A stretch of DNA of 64,000 bases, from positions 310,001-374,000 of the forward strand of contig NZ_JAPVBG010000001.1 in the NCBI RefSeq assembly GCF_026967805.1. The letters run 5' to 3'. The notes beneath the pieces are model-generated. The model did not search any database and was not told the DNA's origin. It saw nothing but the letters and a program-made list of their open reading frames with translations. Positions 42,325 through 51,914 of the stretch are shown piece after piece. The translations under genes and the position numbers were made by a program. The stretch comes from Blastococcus sp. VKM Ac-2987. Lineage in GTDB: Bacteria; Actinomycetota; Actinomycetes; Mycobacteriales; Geodermatophilaceae. Numbering within the stretch: the first letter of the stretch is position 1; every line of letters begins with the position of its first letter.

Positions 42325-42750
42325 CCCTGCTGCTCCTCCATGGGTTGGCCTGCTGCTGACCTGGTGTGGGGTGGATGCTGCCCTGTCGGGCCGGTGATCG
42401 CGCGGGGAGGCGTCACGGGAGGACCGAGAAGGCGGCAGATGCCGGGCGTTCGCAGGACCGGCACGCGGCGGCGACCGACACGACCAGCGGGAGAACCACC
42501 CGCACCCTGGTCATGTCACCCCTCTCGCTGACGCCGACGCGCCCGTCGTCCGGCCGTCGCGGCCGGGCACCGGAGCGGCGCCGTCCGTACGAGGCACCGC
42601 AGGCGGAAGCGTAGGGCATGACGGGCACGACGCAAGCGCCCGTTCACCGACGCGACGGCCGCGGTCCCCGAGGCGCCCGCCGGACACGACTTCACCGGTA
42701 CATGGGCCGAGGACGTGACGAGGGCGACGTCGGCGGGAGACGATGGACCC
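42325..42750. other. Divergent promoter region of DUF3052 and aceE
   Basis: 426 bases carrying the promoters for aceE (plus) and DUF3052/ahpE (minus). On the minus strand a possible 33-codon frame (42413-42514, ATG preceded by GAGAGGGGTGAC) encodes a hydrophobic leader-like peptide with two Cys; it is weakly supported. A -10-like GTAGGGC occurs near 42612. Nothing else identified. Confidence 0.4.
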
Positions 42751-45567
42751 ATGAGCGCATCGCAGCAGCCGGACGGCGACCCCGCCCGGGCAGGACAGGC
42801 CCGCGCGGTCATCACCGACGGGCTCCCCAGCCAGCTGGTCGACACCGACCCCGACGAGACCCAGGAGTGGCTGGAGTCCCTCGACGCCGTCGTCGACCAC
42901 GCCGGCCGCGGCCGGGCCCGCTACCTGATGCTCCGCATGCTGCAGCGCAGCCGCGAGCAGCAGGTCGGTGTGCCCGCCCTGCGCAGCACCGACTACATCA
43001 ACACGATCCCGCCCGAGCGCGAGCCGTGGTTCCCCGGCGACGAGCACGCGGAGCGGCGGATCCGCGCCTACATCCGGTGGAACGCCGCGATCATGGTGCA
43101 CCGCGCCCAGCGTCCCGGGATCGGCGTCGGCGGGCACATCTCCTCCTACGCCTCCTCGGCCTCGCTCTACGAGGTCGGCTTCAACCACTTCTTCCGCGGC
43201 AAGGACCACCCCGGCGGCGGCGACCAGCTCTACTTCCAGGGCCACGCCTCCCCGGGCATCTACGCCCGCGCCTTCCTCGAGGGCCGGCTGACCGAGCACC
43301 AGCTCGACGGCTTCCGGCAGGAGGTCAGCCACCCCGGCGGCGGGCTGTCGTCCTACCCGCACCCGCGGCTGATGCCGGACTTCTGGGAGTTCCCCACCGT
43401 CTCCATGGGCCTGGGCCCGCTGAACGCGATCTACCAGGCGCGGTTCAACCGCTACCTGCACGCCCGCGGCGTCAAGGACACCTCCGACCAGCACGTGTGG
43501 GCGTTCCTGGGCGACGGCGAGATGGACGAGCCCGAGTCGCTCGGCGTCATCGGCCTGGCCGCGCGCGAGGAGCTGGACAACCTCACCTTCGTCGTCAACT
43601 GCAACCTGCAGCGGCTGGACGGCCCGGTCCGCGGCAACGGCAAGGTGATCCAGGAGCTGGAGTCGTTCTTCCGCGGCGCCGGCTGGAACGTCATCAAGGT
43701 GATCTGGGGCCGTGGCTGGGACAAGCTGCTGGCCGCCGACCGCGACGGCGCGCTGGTCAACCTGATGAACGAGACGCCCGACGGCGACTACCAGACCTAC
43801 AAGGCCGAGGACGGCGCCTTCGTCCGCGAGCACTTCTTCGGCCGCGACCCGCGCACCCGCAAGCTGGTCGAGGGGATGAGCGACAAGGAGGTCTGGGACC
43901 TCGCCCGCGGCGGGCACGACTACCGCAAGGTCTACGCCGCCTACAAGGCCGCGTTGGAGCACAAGGGCCAGCCGACGGTCATCCTCGCCAAGACCATCAA
44001 GGGCTGGACCCTGGGCAGCCACTTCGAGGGCCGCAACTCCACGCACCAGATGAAGAAGCTGACCGCCGAGGACCTCGCCGCCTTCCGCGACCGGCTCTAC
44101 CTGGACATCCCCGACGAGGCGCTGGACAAGACCCTGCCGCCCTACTACAAGCCCGACCCGGACTCCGACGAGATGCAGTACATGCACGAGCGGCGCCGGG
44201 CGCTCGGCGGCGCGGTGCCGCGCCGGCGGTCGGAGTTCAAGACCCTCAAGGCGCCCGAGGACAAGGCGCTGGACGTCCTGCGCCGCGGCTCCGGCAAGCA
44301 GGAGGTGGCGACGACGATGGCGTTCGTCCGCCTGCTGAAGGAGCTGCTCAAGGACCCGGAGCTGGGCTCCCGCTTCGTGCCGATCATCCCGGACGAGGCC
44401 CGCACCTTCGGGATGGACAGCCTCTTCCCGACGCAGAAGATCTACAACCCGGCGGGCCAGCGGTACACCTCGGTCGACCGCGAGCTGATGCTCACCTACA
44501 AGGAGTCCGAGCAGGGCGTGATCCTGCACGAGGGGATCAACGAGGCCGGGTCGGTGGCCTCGTTCACCGCCGTCGGCACCTCCTACGCCACGCACGGCGA
44601 GCCGATGATCCCGATCTACATCTTCTACTCGATGTTCGGGTTCCAGCGGACCGGCGACTCGATCTGGGCCGCCGGTGACCAGATGGCGCGCGGCTTCCTG
44701 CTGGGCGCCACCGCCGGGCGGACGACGCTCAACGGCGAGGGGCTGCAGCACGAGGACGGCCACTCGCTGCTCCTGGCGCACACCAACCCGGCGGTGGTGT
44801 CCTACGACCCGGCGTTCTCCTACGAGGTCGCGCACATCACCCGCGACGCCCTGGTGCGCATGTACGGCGAGGACCCGGGCGCCCCGCTGGGTGGCTCCCG
44901 CTCCCCCGACGTCATGTACTACCTGACCGTCTACAACGAGCCGTTCAGCCAGCCGGCCGAGCCGGAGCACCTGGACGTGCAGGGCGTGCTGGCCGGCATG
45001 TACCGCTACGCCGAGGGCCCCCGGGCCGACGACGGCGAGCCCGGGGAGGTCAAGGCGCAGCTGCTCGCCTCCGGCGTCGCGGTGCCGTGGGCGCTGCGGG
45101 CGCAGGAGCTGCTGGCCCAGGACTGGGGCATCTCGGCCGACGTCTGGTCGGTGACGTCCTGGACGGAGCTGCGCCGCCAGGCCGACGCGTGCGCCGAGTG
45201 GAACCTCCTGCACCCGGAGGAGGAACCGCGGACCCCGTACGTGACCGAGCGGCTGCAGGACACGACCGGCCCGGTCGTGGCGGTCTCGGACTGGATGCGC
45301 GCCGTGCCCGACCTGATCGCGCCGTACGTGCCCGGCGGCATGGCCACCCTCGGCACCGACGGCTTCGGCCTCTCCGACACCCGGCCGGCGCTGCGGCGGC
45401 ACTTCCACGTCGACGCCGAGTCGATCGTGGTGCGGGCGCTGGCGTCGCTGGCCGACGAGGGGCAGGTGGACCGCGCCAAGGTCCGCGAGGCCGTGGAGAA
45501 GTACCAGGTGCGCGACGTGCAGGCCGCGCCCGCCGAGGACCGGTCGGACCCGAGCCCGGCCACCTGA
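42751..45567 (+). CDS. aceE: Pyruvate dehydrogenase E1, homodimeric type
   Basis: 938 residues. The family opening [20 protein letters not shown] and [16 protein letters not shown]; thiamine-diphosphate motif region [15 protein letters not shown] to [15 protein letters not shown]; the transketolase central domain with [15 protein letters not shown] and LQHEDGHS; and the C-terminal domain. It decarboxylates pyruvate and transfers acetyl to E2, giving acetyl-CoA; in this window the fab operon lies 9 kb further on. The ATG at 42751 is used because 12 residues upstream from 42715 lack family similarity. Confidence 0.96.
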   Translation: MSASQQPDGDPARAGQARAVITDGLPSQLVDTDPDETQEWLESLDAVVDHAGRGRARYLMLRMLQRSREQQVGVPALRSTDYINTIPPEREPWFPGDEHAERRIRAYIRWNAAIMVHRAQRPGIGVGGHISSYASSASLYEVGFNHFFRGKDHPGGGDQLYFQGHASPGIYARAFLEGRLTEHQLDGFRQEVSHPGGGLSSYPHPRLMPDFWEFPTVSMGLGPLNAIYQARFNRYLHARGVKDTSDQHVWAFLGDGEMDEPESLGVIGLAAREELDNLTFVVNCNLQRLDGPVRGNGKVIQELESFFRGAGWNVIKVIWGRGWDKLLAADRDGALVNLMNETPDGDYQTYKAEDGAFVREHFFGRDPRTRKLVEGMSDKEVWDLARGGHDYRKVYAAYKAALEHKGQPTVILAKTIKGWTLGSHFEGRNSTHQMKKLTAEDLAAFRDRLYLDIPDEALDKTLPPYYKPDPDSDEMQYMHERRRALGGAVPRRRSEFKTLKAPEDKALDVLRRGSGKQEVATTMAFVRLLKELLKDPELGSRFVPIIPDEARTFGMDSLFPTQKIYNPAGQRYTSVDRELMLTYKESEQGVILHEGINEAGSVASFTAVGTSYATHGEPMIPIYIFYSMFGFQRTGDSIWAAGDQMARGFLLGATAGRTTLNGEGLQHEDGHSLLLAHTNPAVVSYDPAFSYEVAHITRDALVRMYGEDPGAPLGGSRSPDVMYYLTVYNEPFSQPAEPEHLDVQGVLAGMYRYAEGPRADDGEPGEVKAQLLASGVAVPWALRAQELLAQDWGISADVWSVTSWTELRRQADACAEWNLLHPEEEPRTPYVTERLQDTTGPVVAVSDWMRAVPDLIAPYVPGGMATLGTDGFGLSDTRPALRRHFHVDAESIVVRALASLADEGQVDRAKVREAVEKYQVRDVQAAPAEDRSDPSPAT

Positions 45568-45619
45568 GACACGGCCACCTGAGACACGGCGACCCGGGGA
45601 CACGGCGACCCGGGACACG
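45559..45619 (+). repeat. Four tandem ~15-bp repeats spanning the aceE stop codon
   Basis: Four adjoining units with consensus GCSACCYGRGACACG at 45559-45573, 45574-45588, 45589-45604 (one extra G) and 45605-45619. The first holds the aceE stop codon (TGA 45565-45567); the first two are identical. Recent duplication is likely; function unknown. They run directly into the terminator stem. Confidence 0.85.
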
Positions 45620-45659
45620 GCGGCCGGCGGCGCAGACCCCCCTGCGCCGCCGGCCGCCG
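45618..45659. terminator. Bidirectional terminator between aceE and the glucosidase gene
   Basis: Perfect 18-bp stem (45618-45635 with 45642-45659) and a 6-base loop, one base before the stop codon of the convergent glucosidase gene. Confidence 0.8.
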
Positions 45660-45660
45660 C

Positions 45661-47064
45661 TCAGCCCTCCGGAGCCTGCCGGTGGCGCCGGAGGAGGTCG
45701 GCGTAGGCGCGCCCGCTGTCCTTGACGGTGCGCCGCTGGGACCCGTAGTCCACGTGCACCAGCCCGAAGCGCTGCGCGTAACCGCGGGCCCACTCGTAGT
45801 TGTCCAGCAGCGACCAGGCGAAGTAGCCGCGCACGTCGGCGCCGTCGTCCATGGCCTCGCGCACGGCGGCCAGGTGCCGGAACAGGTAGTCGGTGCGCTC
45901 GGGGTCGTGCACCTCGCCGTCCTCGGCGACCTCGTCGGGCCAGGCCGACCCGTTCTCGGTGATCACCAGCGGCAGCCCCGGGGCCTGGTCGCGCAGCCAC
46001 CGCAGCAGCCGGGTGAAGGCCTCCGGGCTCACCCCCCAGCCCATGGTCGTGGTCGGCCCCTCGGGGTCGAGCTCGACGACGTCCTCCCCGCCGATGAAGG
46101 ACGTCGGCTTCTCCGGTGACCGGACCCCGACCTGCACGGTGGACTCGAAGTAGTAGTTCACGCCCAGCCAGTCCAGCGGCGCGGCGATGGTCGCCAGGTC
46201 GCCGTCCTGCACCGGCAGGGGCGCGCCGGCCGCCGCGAGGTCGGCGACGACGTCCTCGGGGTAGGCGCCGGTCACGACCGGCACCAGGAACATCCGGTTC
46301 TGCTGGCCGTCCAGCCGGCGGGCGGCGTCGACGTCGGCGGGCCGGTCGGTGGCCGGTGTCATGGGCGTGAAGTTCAGCGTGATGCCGAGGCTCGCGGCGC
46401 CCCTGTCGCGCAGCACGCGGGTGGCCAGCCCGTGGCCCAGCAGCAGGTGGTGCGTCGCCCGGGACGCGGCGACGGCGTCGCGCAGACCCGGCGCGTGCTG
46501 GCCGGACATGTGGCCCAGGAGGGCGCTGCACATCGGCTCGTTGAGCGTGGACCAGTGCCGCACCCGGTCCCCCAGCGCGTCGTGCACGATCCCGGCGTAG
46601 TCGGCGAAGCGGGCGGCGGTGTCCCGGGCCGCCCAGCCACCCCGGTCCTGCAGCGCCTGCGGCAGGTCCCAGTGGTAGAGCGTCAGCCAGGGGTCCACGC
46701 CCGCCGCCAGCAGCTCGTCGACCAGCCGGCTGTAGAAGTCCAGCCCGCGGCGCTCGACCCGGCCGGCCCCCTCGGGCAGCACGCGGGACCACGCGACGGA
46801 GAACCGGTAGGCCGACAGGCCCAGCTCGGCCATGAGCGCGACGTCGTCCCGGTAGCGGGTGTAGTGCTCGGCGGCGACGTCGCCGGTGTGGCCCTGGAAC
46901 GTGCGGCCCGGGGTGTGGCTGTAGGTGTCCCAGATCGACGGCCCGCGGCCGTCGGCGTCGACCGCCCCCTCGATCTGGTAGGCGGCGGTGGCGGCCCCGA
47001 AGGTGAAGCCGGGTGGGAAGACGAGGCCGGCGGCGAGCTCCGGTCGGGTGTCGGTCGAGGTCAT
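45661..47064 (-). CDS. GH1 beta-glucosidase
   Basis: 467 residues, complete glycoside hydrolase family 1 (beta/alpha)8 barrel. FTFGAATAAYQIEGA is the N-terminal signature, acid/base Glu176 in STLNEP, nucleophile Glu370 in VITENGS, and YFAWSLLDNYEWARG closes the active site. No signal peptide, so it acts in the cytoplasm on imported beta-glucosides such as cellobiose. It is the last gene of the ABC sugar-transport group; AGGAG lies 9 bases before ATG. Confidence 0.95.
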   Translation of the reverse strand: MTSTDTRPELAAGLVFPPGFTFGAATAAYQIEGAVDADGRGPSIWDTYSHTPGRTFQGHTGDVAAEHYTRYRDDVALMAELGLSAYRFSVAWSRVLPEGAGRVERRGLDFYSRLVDELLAAGVDPWLTLYHWDLPQALQDRGGWAARDTAARFADYAGIVHDALGDRVRHWSTLNEPMCSALLGHMSGQHAPGLRDAVAASRATHHLLLGHGLATRVLRDRGAASLGITLNFTPMTPATDRPADVDAARRLDGQQNRMFLVPVVTGAYPEDVVADLAAAGAPLPVQDGDLATIAAPLDWLGVNYYFESTVQVGVRSPEKPTSFIGGEDVVELDPEGPTTTMGWGVSPEAFTRLLRWLRDQAPGLPLVITENGSAWPDEVAEDGEVHDPERTDYLFRHLAAVREAMDDGADVRGYFAWSLLDNYEWARGYAQRFGLVHVDYGSQRRTVKDSGRAYADLLRRHRQAPEG

Positions 47065-47136
47065 GGGTGCGCAGCTCCTGGGCGGGACGGAGGGACCGCC
47101 GGCGGACGCCGGCGGAGGGAGAGTGAGCGGGCCGGG

Positions 47137-48237
47137 TCAGTCGACGCGGACCTGCGAGACGGGGTCGAAGACGTGCAGGGCGTCCTCCCGGACCCGCAGC
47201 CACACGGTCTGCCCGGGCTCCGGCGCGTGGCGGGGCTCGGTGCGGACCACGACGTCGGAGGTCTGCAGCGGGGCGCCGCTGCGCTCGTCCCCCACCGTCC
47301 CGTACAGGTAGGCGTCCGACCCCAGCTGCTCGACGACGCCGACCACGACCGGGACCCCCTCCCCCGGCGGGACGAGCTCCAGGCACTCCGGGCGGAACCC
47401 GACGGTCACCCGGCCGGTGCCGCCCGACGCCCGCGCCAGCCGGTCCCGCGGCACGGGGAGCACCGCCGTCCCCAGCCGGACGCCGCCGTCGACGACCTCG
47501 CCGGTCAGGACGTTCATGGCCGGGGAGCCGATGAAGCCGGCGACGAAGACGTTGGCCGGCCGCTCGTAGAGCGCCGCGGGGGTGTCGCACTGCATGAGCA
47601 GGCCGTCCTTGAGCACCGCGACCCGGTCGCCCATCGTCATGGCCTCGACCTGGTCGTGCGTGACGTAGACCGTGGTGGTGCCGAGCCGGCGCTGCAGGGC
47701 GGCGATCTGGGTGCGGGTCTGCACGCGCAGCTTGGCGTCCAGGTTCGACAGCGGCTCGTCCATCAGGAACACCTGCGGGCTGCGGACGATCGCGCGGCCC
47801 ATCGCCACCCGCTGCCGCTGCCCCCCGGAGAGCGCCCGCGGCCGGCGGTCGAGGTAGTCCTGCAGGTCGAGGATGGCCGCCGCCTCCGCGACCCGGCGGG
47901 CGATCTCGCTCTTCGCGACGCCGGCGAGCCGGAGGGCGAAGCCCATGTTCTGCTCGACGGTCATGTGCGGGTAGAGGGCGTAGCTCTGGAACACCATGGC
48001 GATGTCCCGGTCCTTGGGCGGGGAGTCGGTGACGTCGCGGCCGCCGATCCGGATGGCGCCGCTGTCCACCTCCTCGAGGCCCGCCAGCATGCGCAGCGAG
48101 GTGGACTTGCCGCACCCGGACGGGCCGACCAGGACGAGGAACTCGCCGTCGTCGATCTGCAGGTCCAGCGCGTCGACGGCGGGCCGGTCGGTCTTCGGGT
48201 AGCTGCGCGTCGCCTGGTCGAACGTCACGGTCGCCAT
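47137..48237 (-). CDS. Sugar ABC transporter ATPase (MsmK/UgpC type)
   Basis: 366 residues. Walker A GPSGCGKST, ABC signature LSGGQRQRVAMGRAI, Walker B VFLMDEPLSNLD, switch His in TVYVTHDQ; C-terminal TOBE/MalK regulatory domain (residues 240-366). It energises the permeases encoded upstream. Its presence inside the cassette is notable because many actinobacteria use one shared MsiK ATPase for all sugar importers. Confidence 0.93.
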   Translation of the reverse strand: MATVTFDQATRSYPKTDRPAVDALDLQIDDGEFLVLVGPSGCGKSTSLRMLAGLEEVDSGAIRIGGRDVTDSPPKDRDIAMVFQSYALYPHMTVEQNMGFALRLAGVAKSEIARRVAEAAAILDLQDYLDRRPRALSGGQRQRVAMGRAIVRSPQVFLMDEPLSNLDAKLRVQTRTQIAALQRRLGTTTVYVTHDQVEAMTMGDRVAVLKDGLLMQCDTPAALYERPANVFVAGFIGSPAMNVLTGEVVDGGVRLGTAVLPVPRDRLARASGGTGRVTVGFRPECLELVPPGEGVPVVVGVVEQLGSDAYLYGTVGDERSGAPLQTSDVVVRTEPRHAPEPGQTVWLRVREDALHVFDPVSQVRVD

Positions 48238-48331
48238 GGGTCGGACCTCTTTCGGGAGGAGGGGGTGGGCCGGGGAGCGCGGGACGGCGTCGCGTGCGGG
48301 CGCGGCGCGTCGTGGAGTGGGAGGCGGGCCG

Positions 48332-49237
48332 TCATCCCTTGACCGCGCCCTGCATGATCCCGCCGACGATCTGCTTGCCGAGGATCGTGAAGACGATCAG
48401 CACGGGCAGGGTGCCGAGCAGCGTGCCGGCCATGATCACCGCCTGCTGCGGCACGTAGCCCGAGCCGAGGCCGGCCAGCGCCACCTGCACCGTCGGGTTG
48501 GCGGTGGTCAGCGCGATGAGCGGCCAGAAGAACTCGTTCCAGGCGGTCAGGAAGGTCAGCATCGCCAGCACGGCCATCGCCGGCCGGGCGACCGGGACGA
48601 CGATCGACCAGAAGATGCGGAACGTGGAGGCGCCGTCCATGCGCCCGGCCTCGAGCAGCTCGTTCGGCAGCGCGCTGATCAGGTACTGCCGCATGAAGAA
48701 GACGCCGAAGGCGCTGACCAGCGTCGGCAGGATGACCGCCTGGAGCTGGTTCACCCACTGCAGCTCGGCGATCATCATGAACAGCGGGATCACCGACAGC
48801 TGGGTCGGCACCATCATCGTGCCGATCACCAGCGCCAGCAGCACCCCCCTGCCGCGGAACTGCAGCTTGGCGAAGGCGAAGCCGGCCAGCGTGCAGAAGA
48901 GCACCGTGCCCACGGTGATCGCCCCGGAGACCAGCACCGAGTTGAGGATCGCCTTGCCGATCGGCGCCTGCTCCAGCGCCGCGGCGAAGTTGTCGAACAG
49001 GCCGGCGCTGGGCAGGAACGGCGGCGGGGTCTCGGCGAGCTCCGCGTTGGTGTGCGAGCCCGCCACCACCGTCCAGTAGAGCGGGAAGACCGACACCAGT
49101 GCGGCGAGCGTGAGCAGCGTGTACGTGACCGGTCCGGCCTTGCCGGACCTGCCGCCCCTGCCCCTGCGGGCCCGGCCGCGCGGGACGTCCACGGGGCGGA
49201 CCTCGGTGGTCCCGGTGCCGGGAAGAGTGGTGGTCAT
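48332..49237 (-). CDS. Carbohydrate ABC transporter permease (MalG type)
   Basis: 301 residues, six TM helices. A Gly/Arg-rich N-terminal tail, TM1 YTLLTLAALVSVFPLYWTVV, and the EAA loop (ELLEAGRMDGASTFRIFWSI) that docks on the ATPase. Forms the pore with the MalF-type partner; genes are 9 bases apart. Confidence 0.92.
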   Translation of the reverse strand: MTTTLPGTGTTEVRPVDVPRGRARRGRGGRSGKAGPVTYTLLTLAALVSVFPLYWTVVAGSHTNAELAETPPPFLPSAGLFDNFAAALEQAPIGKAILNSVLVSGAITVGTVLFCTLAGFAFAKLQFRGRGVLLALVIGTMMVPTQLSVIPLFMMIAELQWVNQLQAVILPTLVSAFGVFFMRQYLISALPNELLEAGRMDGASTFRIFWSIVVPVARPAMAVLAMLTFLTAWNEFFWPLIALTTANPTVQVALAGLGSGYVPQQAVIMAGTLLGTLPVLIVFTILGKQIVGGIMQGAVKG

Positions 49238-49246
49238 GTCCGGCCC

Positions 49247-50233
49247 CTACCGGTCGGCCCGGGCGCGGAGGCGGCCGATGACGGCGGCCAACCCCACGAC
49301 GAGCAGGATGATCATGAACATGGCCCAAGCCGTGGTGGCTGCCTGACCGATGTGGAAGTTGCTCCAGCCCTGCTGGTACATCAGCAGGCCGAGCGTCTGG
49401 TACTGCCCCGAGGAGCCACCGGAGGTCGTGCCGTTGCCGGCGAAGAGCAGCGGCTCACCGAACAGCTGCACCGCGCCGATCGTCGAGACGACGATCGTGA
49501 AGAGGATCGTCGGGCGCAGCGACGGGACCGTGACGTGCAGGAACTGCCGCCACCTGCTGGCGCCGTCGATCTCGGCGGCCTCGTAGAGCTCGCCGGGGAT
49601 CGACTGCATCGCGGCCAGGTAGATCAGCGCGTTGTAGCCCGTCCACCGCCAGGTGACGATCACCGCGATGGCGAACTGGCTGCTCCAGGTGCCGCTCTCC
49701 CAGTCGATCCGCTCCAGGCCGACCGCCTCGAGGGCGGTGTTGATCAGCCCGTAGTCGCGGCCGAAGAGCTGGGCGAAGACCAAGGTGGCGGCGGCGATGC
49801 TCGTCGCGTACGGCATCAGCATCAGGGTGCGGAAGAAGGTCCGGCCGCGGAGCTTGTAGTTCAGCAGGTGCGCCAGGCCCAGGGCCATGCACAGCTGCGG
49901 CACGGTGGCGAGGATCCCGATCGTGAGGGTGTTCCGGGCGGCGTTCCAGAAGAACTCGCTCTGCAGCAGGTCGCGGTAGTTCTCCAGGCCCACCCAGGTG
50001 CCGCCGTCGATGTCGGACAGGCTGGTCCGGTGCAGGGAGACCCAGGCGGTGTAGACGAAGGGGTAGAGGCTGAACGCCCCGAACACCAGGAAGAAGGGCG
50101 CGACGTAGGCGTATCCCCAGCGGTTCTGGCTGAGCCGCCGCCGGCGGCGGGCCGGGGGGCGCTGGGCGGTCGGGGCGGGACTGACGGGCACGGCGACGAG
50201 CGCCTCGCGGGTGCTCTGGCTCGCGATGGTCAT
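49247..50233 (-). CDS. Sugar ABC transporter permease (MalF type)
   Basis: 328 residues, six TM helices. Basic N-terminal stretch, TM1 GYAYVAPFFLVFGAFSLYPF, and EAA loop ELYEAAEIDGASRWRQFLHV. Partner of the MalG-type permease. A 139-base gap with a hairpin separates it from the binding-protein gene. Confidence 0.92.
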   Translation of the reverse strand: MTIASQSTREALVAVPVSPAPTAQRPPARRRRRLSQNRWGYAYVAPFFLVFGAFSLYPFVYTAWVSLHRTSLSDIDGGTWVGLENYRDLLQSEFFWNAARNTLTIGILATVPQLCMALGLAHLLNYKLRGRTFFRTLMLMPYATSIAAATLVFAQLFGRDYGLINTALEAVGLERIDWESGTWSSQFAIAVIVTWRWTGYNALIYLAAMQSIPGELYEAAEIDGASRWRQFLHVTVPSLRPTILFTIVVSTIGAVQLFGEPLLFAGNGTTSGGSSGQYQTLGLLMYQQGWSNFHIGQAATTAWAMFMIILLVVGLAAVIGRLRARADR

Positions 50234-50308
50234 GCGGTGGCCTCGAGGTGTTCGGGAACGGGCGGACCGGGTGCCCCCGGGGGCCGGGGGCGGCGGGATG
50301 CCGGTGCA

Positions 50309-50340
50309 GGTGCCCGGGAACGGGATCGCTCCCGGGCACC
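50309..50340 (-). terminator. Intercistronic hairpin after the solute-binding protein gene
   Basis: Perfect 11-bp stem (50309-50319 with 50330-50340) with a 10-base loop between the binding-protein gene and the first permease gene. In sugar ABC operons such hairpins lower expression of permeases relative to the binding protein by attenuation or mRNA processing. Confidence 0.55.
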
Positions 50341-50372
50341 GCGTCCGGTGGGGCGTGCGCCGAGCCGGGGGC

Positions 50373-51701
50373 TCAGCGGCCGATGGCCTGCTGCGACGCC
50401 TCGAGCGCGTTCTGGAACGCCTCGTCCGGGTCCGTGCCGCTGGACGCGACGTCGGTCAGCGCCGTGGTGAACGCCTCCTGGATCTGCGTGTCGTACGGCC
50501 CGATCGGCGTCCGCTTGATCGCCGCGGCCGACTCACCGAAGATCTGCCCGGTCGGGGCGCCGCTGAAGAACTCGTCGACGTGGCCGACCACCTCGGGGTC
50601 CTCGGCGGCCTGCGGGCTCGACGGGAAGTGCCCGGTGCGGGTGAAGAGCTTGACCTGCTGCTCGGGAGCGGTCAGCCACTCGACGAGGTCCTTGGCTGCC
50701 TCGACGTTCTCGCCGTCGGCCGGCACGCCGAGCCACGAGCCGCCCCAGTTGGCGGCGGACTCGCTGGAGCCGGGCAGCGGGGCGACGTCCCAGAGGCCGG
50801 CGCCGTCGTCGCCCATCTGCGAGCTGATGTAGCCGAGCATCCACGCCGGGCAGGCGATCGTGGCGAACGCGCCGTTGGGGAAGGCCGCGACCCACTCGTC
50901 ACCGAACTGCGACAGGTTGGCGGTGAGGCCTTCCTCGGCCGCCTGGCTGGCGTACTCCCAGGCCGACTCGACGCCGTCGCTCTCCGCCGGGATCGGGTTG
51001 CCGTCCTCGTCGTTGTAGGCGGTCTCCCCCTGGTACACCGAGGCGGAGAAGATGCTCGCCGGGCTGTCGACGAAGGAGCTGTTCGCCGGCTTGGTCGGCG
51101 AGGCGTCGTACTGACGGGCGACGTCGAGGTACTCGTCCCACGTGGACCACAGCTCGCCGAGCTCGGCGCGGTCGGTGGGCAGGCCGGCGGCCTCGAACAT
51201 GTCCTTGCGGAAGCACATGGCCTCCGGGCCGGCGTCGGTGCCCAGGCCGACGACCCGGCCGTCCTGGGTGCTCGCCTGGCCCCACTTCCAGTCGTAGAAG
51301 TTGCCCTCGAGCTCGTCGGCGTTCTCCTCGGCGGCGAAGTCGACGAAGGCGTCGGCGTGGTTGGTCACGACGTCGGCGATGAAGCCGATCTCCAGGCCCT
51401 GGATGTCGTCGAGGCCGGAGCCGGCGGCGAGGCGGGTCTGCAGCGACTTGTAGTACGGGGCGGACTGGGCGATGTTGTTCTGCTTGATCGTGACGTTCGG
51501 GTGCAGCTCCATGTACTCCTCGTAGAGCCCTGCGTTGTCGAAGTCGAAGGTGCCGAACAGGCCGAGCGTGAGGGTGACCGGGGCATCCGGGTCGTACGGC
51601 TCGTCGCTGGCGTCGGCGTCGGACCCGCCGCACGCGGCGGTCGTCAGGACGACGGCCAGCGCCGCCGCCGACACCGCCTTGCTCTTGCCGGACAGGGACA
51701 T
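50373..51701 (-). CDS. Sugar ABC transporter solute-binding lipoprotein
   Basis: 442 residues of the SBP type 1 family. Signal peptide with lipobox LTTAACGGS (Cys about residue 23), then VTLTLGLFGTFDFDNAGLYE, and the two-lobed fold with Trp-rich sugar-contact segments (SAANWGGSWLGVPADGEN). Anchored outside the membrane to bind the sugar, probably a beta-glucoside given the GH1 partner. ATG 51701 is preceded by AGGAGGTCCGCG. First gene of the operon; a LacI-type operator lies 57 bases upstream. Confidence 0.93.
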   Translation of the reverse strand: MSLSGKSKAVSAAALAVVLTTAACGGSDADASDEPYDPDAPVTLTLGLFGTFDFDNAGLYEEYMELHPNVTIKQNNIAQSAPYYKSLQTRLAAGSGLDDIQGLEIGFIADVVTNHADAFVDFAAEENADELEGNFYDWKWGQASTQDGRVVGLGTDAGPEAMCFRKDMFEAAGLPTDRAELGELWSTWDEYLDVARQYDASPTKPANSSFVDSPASIFSASVYQGETAYNDEDGNPIPAESDGVESAWEYASQAAEEGLTANLSQFGDEWVAAFPNGAFATIACPAWMLGYISSQMGDDGAGLWDVAPLPGSSESAANWGGSWLGVPADGENVEAAKDLVEWLTAPEQQVKLFTRTGHFPSSPQAAEDPEVVGHVDEFFSGAPTGQIFGESAAAIKRTPIGPYDTQIQEAFTTALTDVASSGTDPDEAFQNALEASQQAIGR

Positions 51702-51757
51702 CGCGGACCTCCTGGGTCGTCGGCCGCGGCCCGGGCTGGCGGGTGGGGCGGCGCGGT

Positions 51758-51773
51758 GTGAGAACGCTTTCAC
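51758..51773. promoter_or_regulatory. LacI-family operator 1 (binding-protein side)
   Basis: GTGAGAACGCTTTCAC, a 16-base imperfect palindrome with central CG, the usual LacI/GalR pattern. It lies in the divergent region, 57 bases from the binding-protein start, and shares the core AACGCTT with operator 2. Confidence 0.85.
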
Positions 51774-51825
51774 GGGTGGTGGCGGCAACAGTGGCGCGGG
51801 TCACACGATGCTGTCAAGGGGTCTC

Positions 51826-51841
51826 GTGAAAACGCTTCCAC
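51826..51841. promoter_or_regulatory. LacI-family operator 2 (regulator side)
   Basis: GTGAAAACGCTTCCAC, same pattern as operator 1, 53 bases away. It lies just upstream of a -10-like TACTGT (51847-51852) for the regulator gene, suggesting autorepression. The 68-base centre-to-centre distance could allow looping. Confidence 0.8.
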
Positions 51842-51914
51842 GGCGCTACTGTGGGCTCGGCAGGCCGCTCCGCAGCGGCCCGCCCCGTGCAAGTCGAACC
51901 CTGGAGGGATGCCC

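Noticed and set aside
42511-45618. A 1035-codon open frame opposite aceE
   Set aside because: Antisense to a fully recognisable pyruvate dehydrogenase; low-complexity Val/Gly/Arg composition with no motif.
45050-48115. A 1021-codon minus-strand frame over the glucosidase and ABC ATPase genes
   Set aside because: Different frame from both real genes, Arg/Pro/Ala-rich, no motif; a GC shadow.
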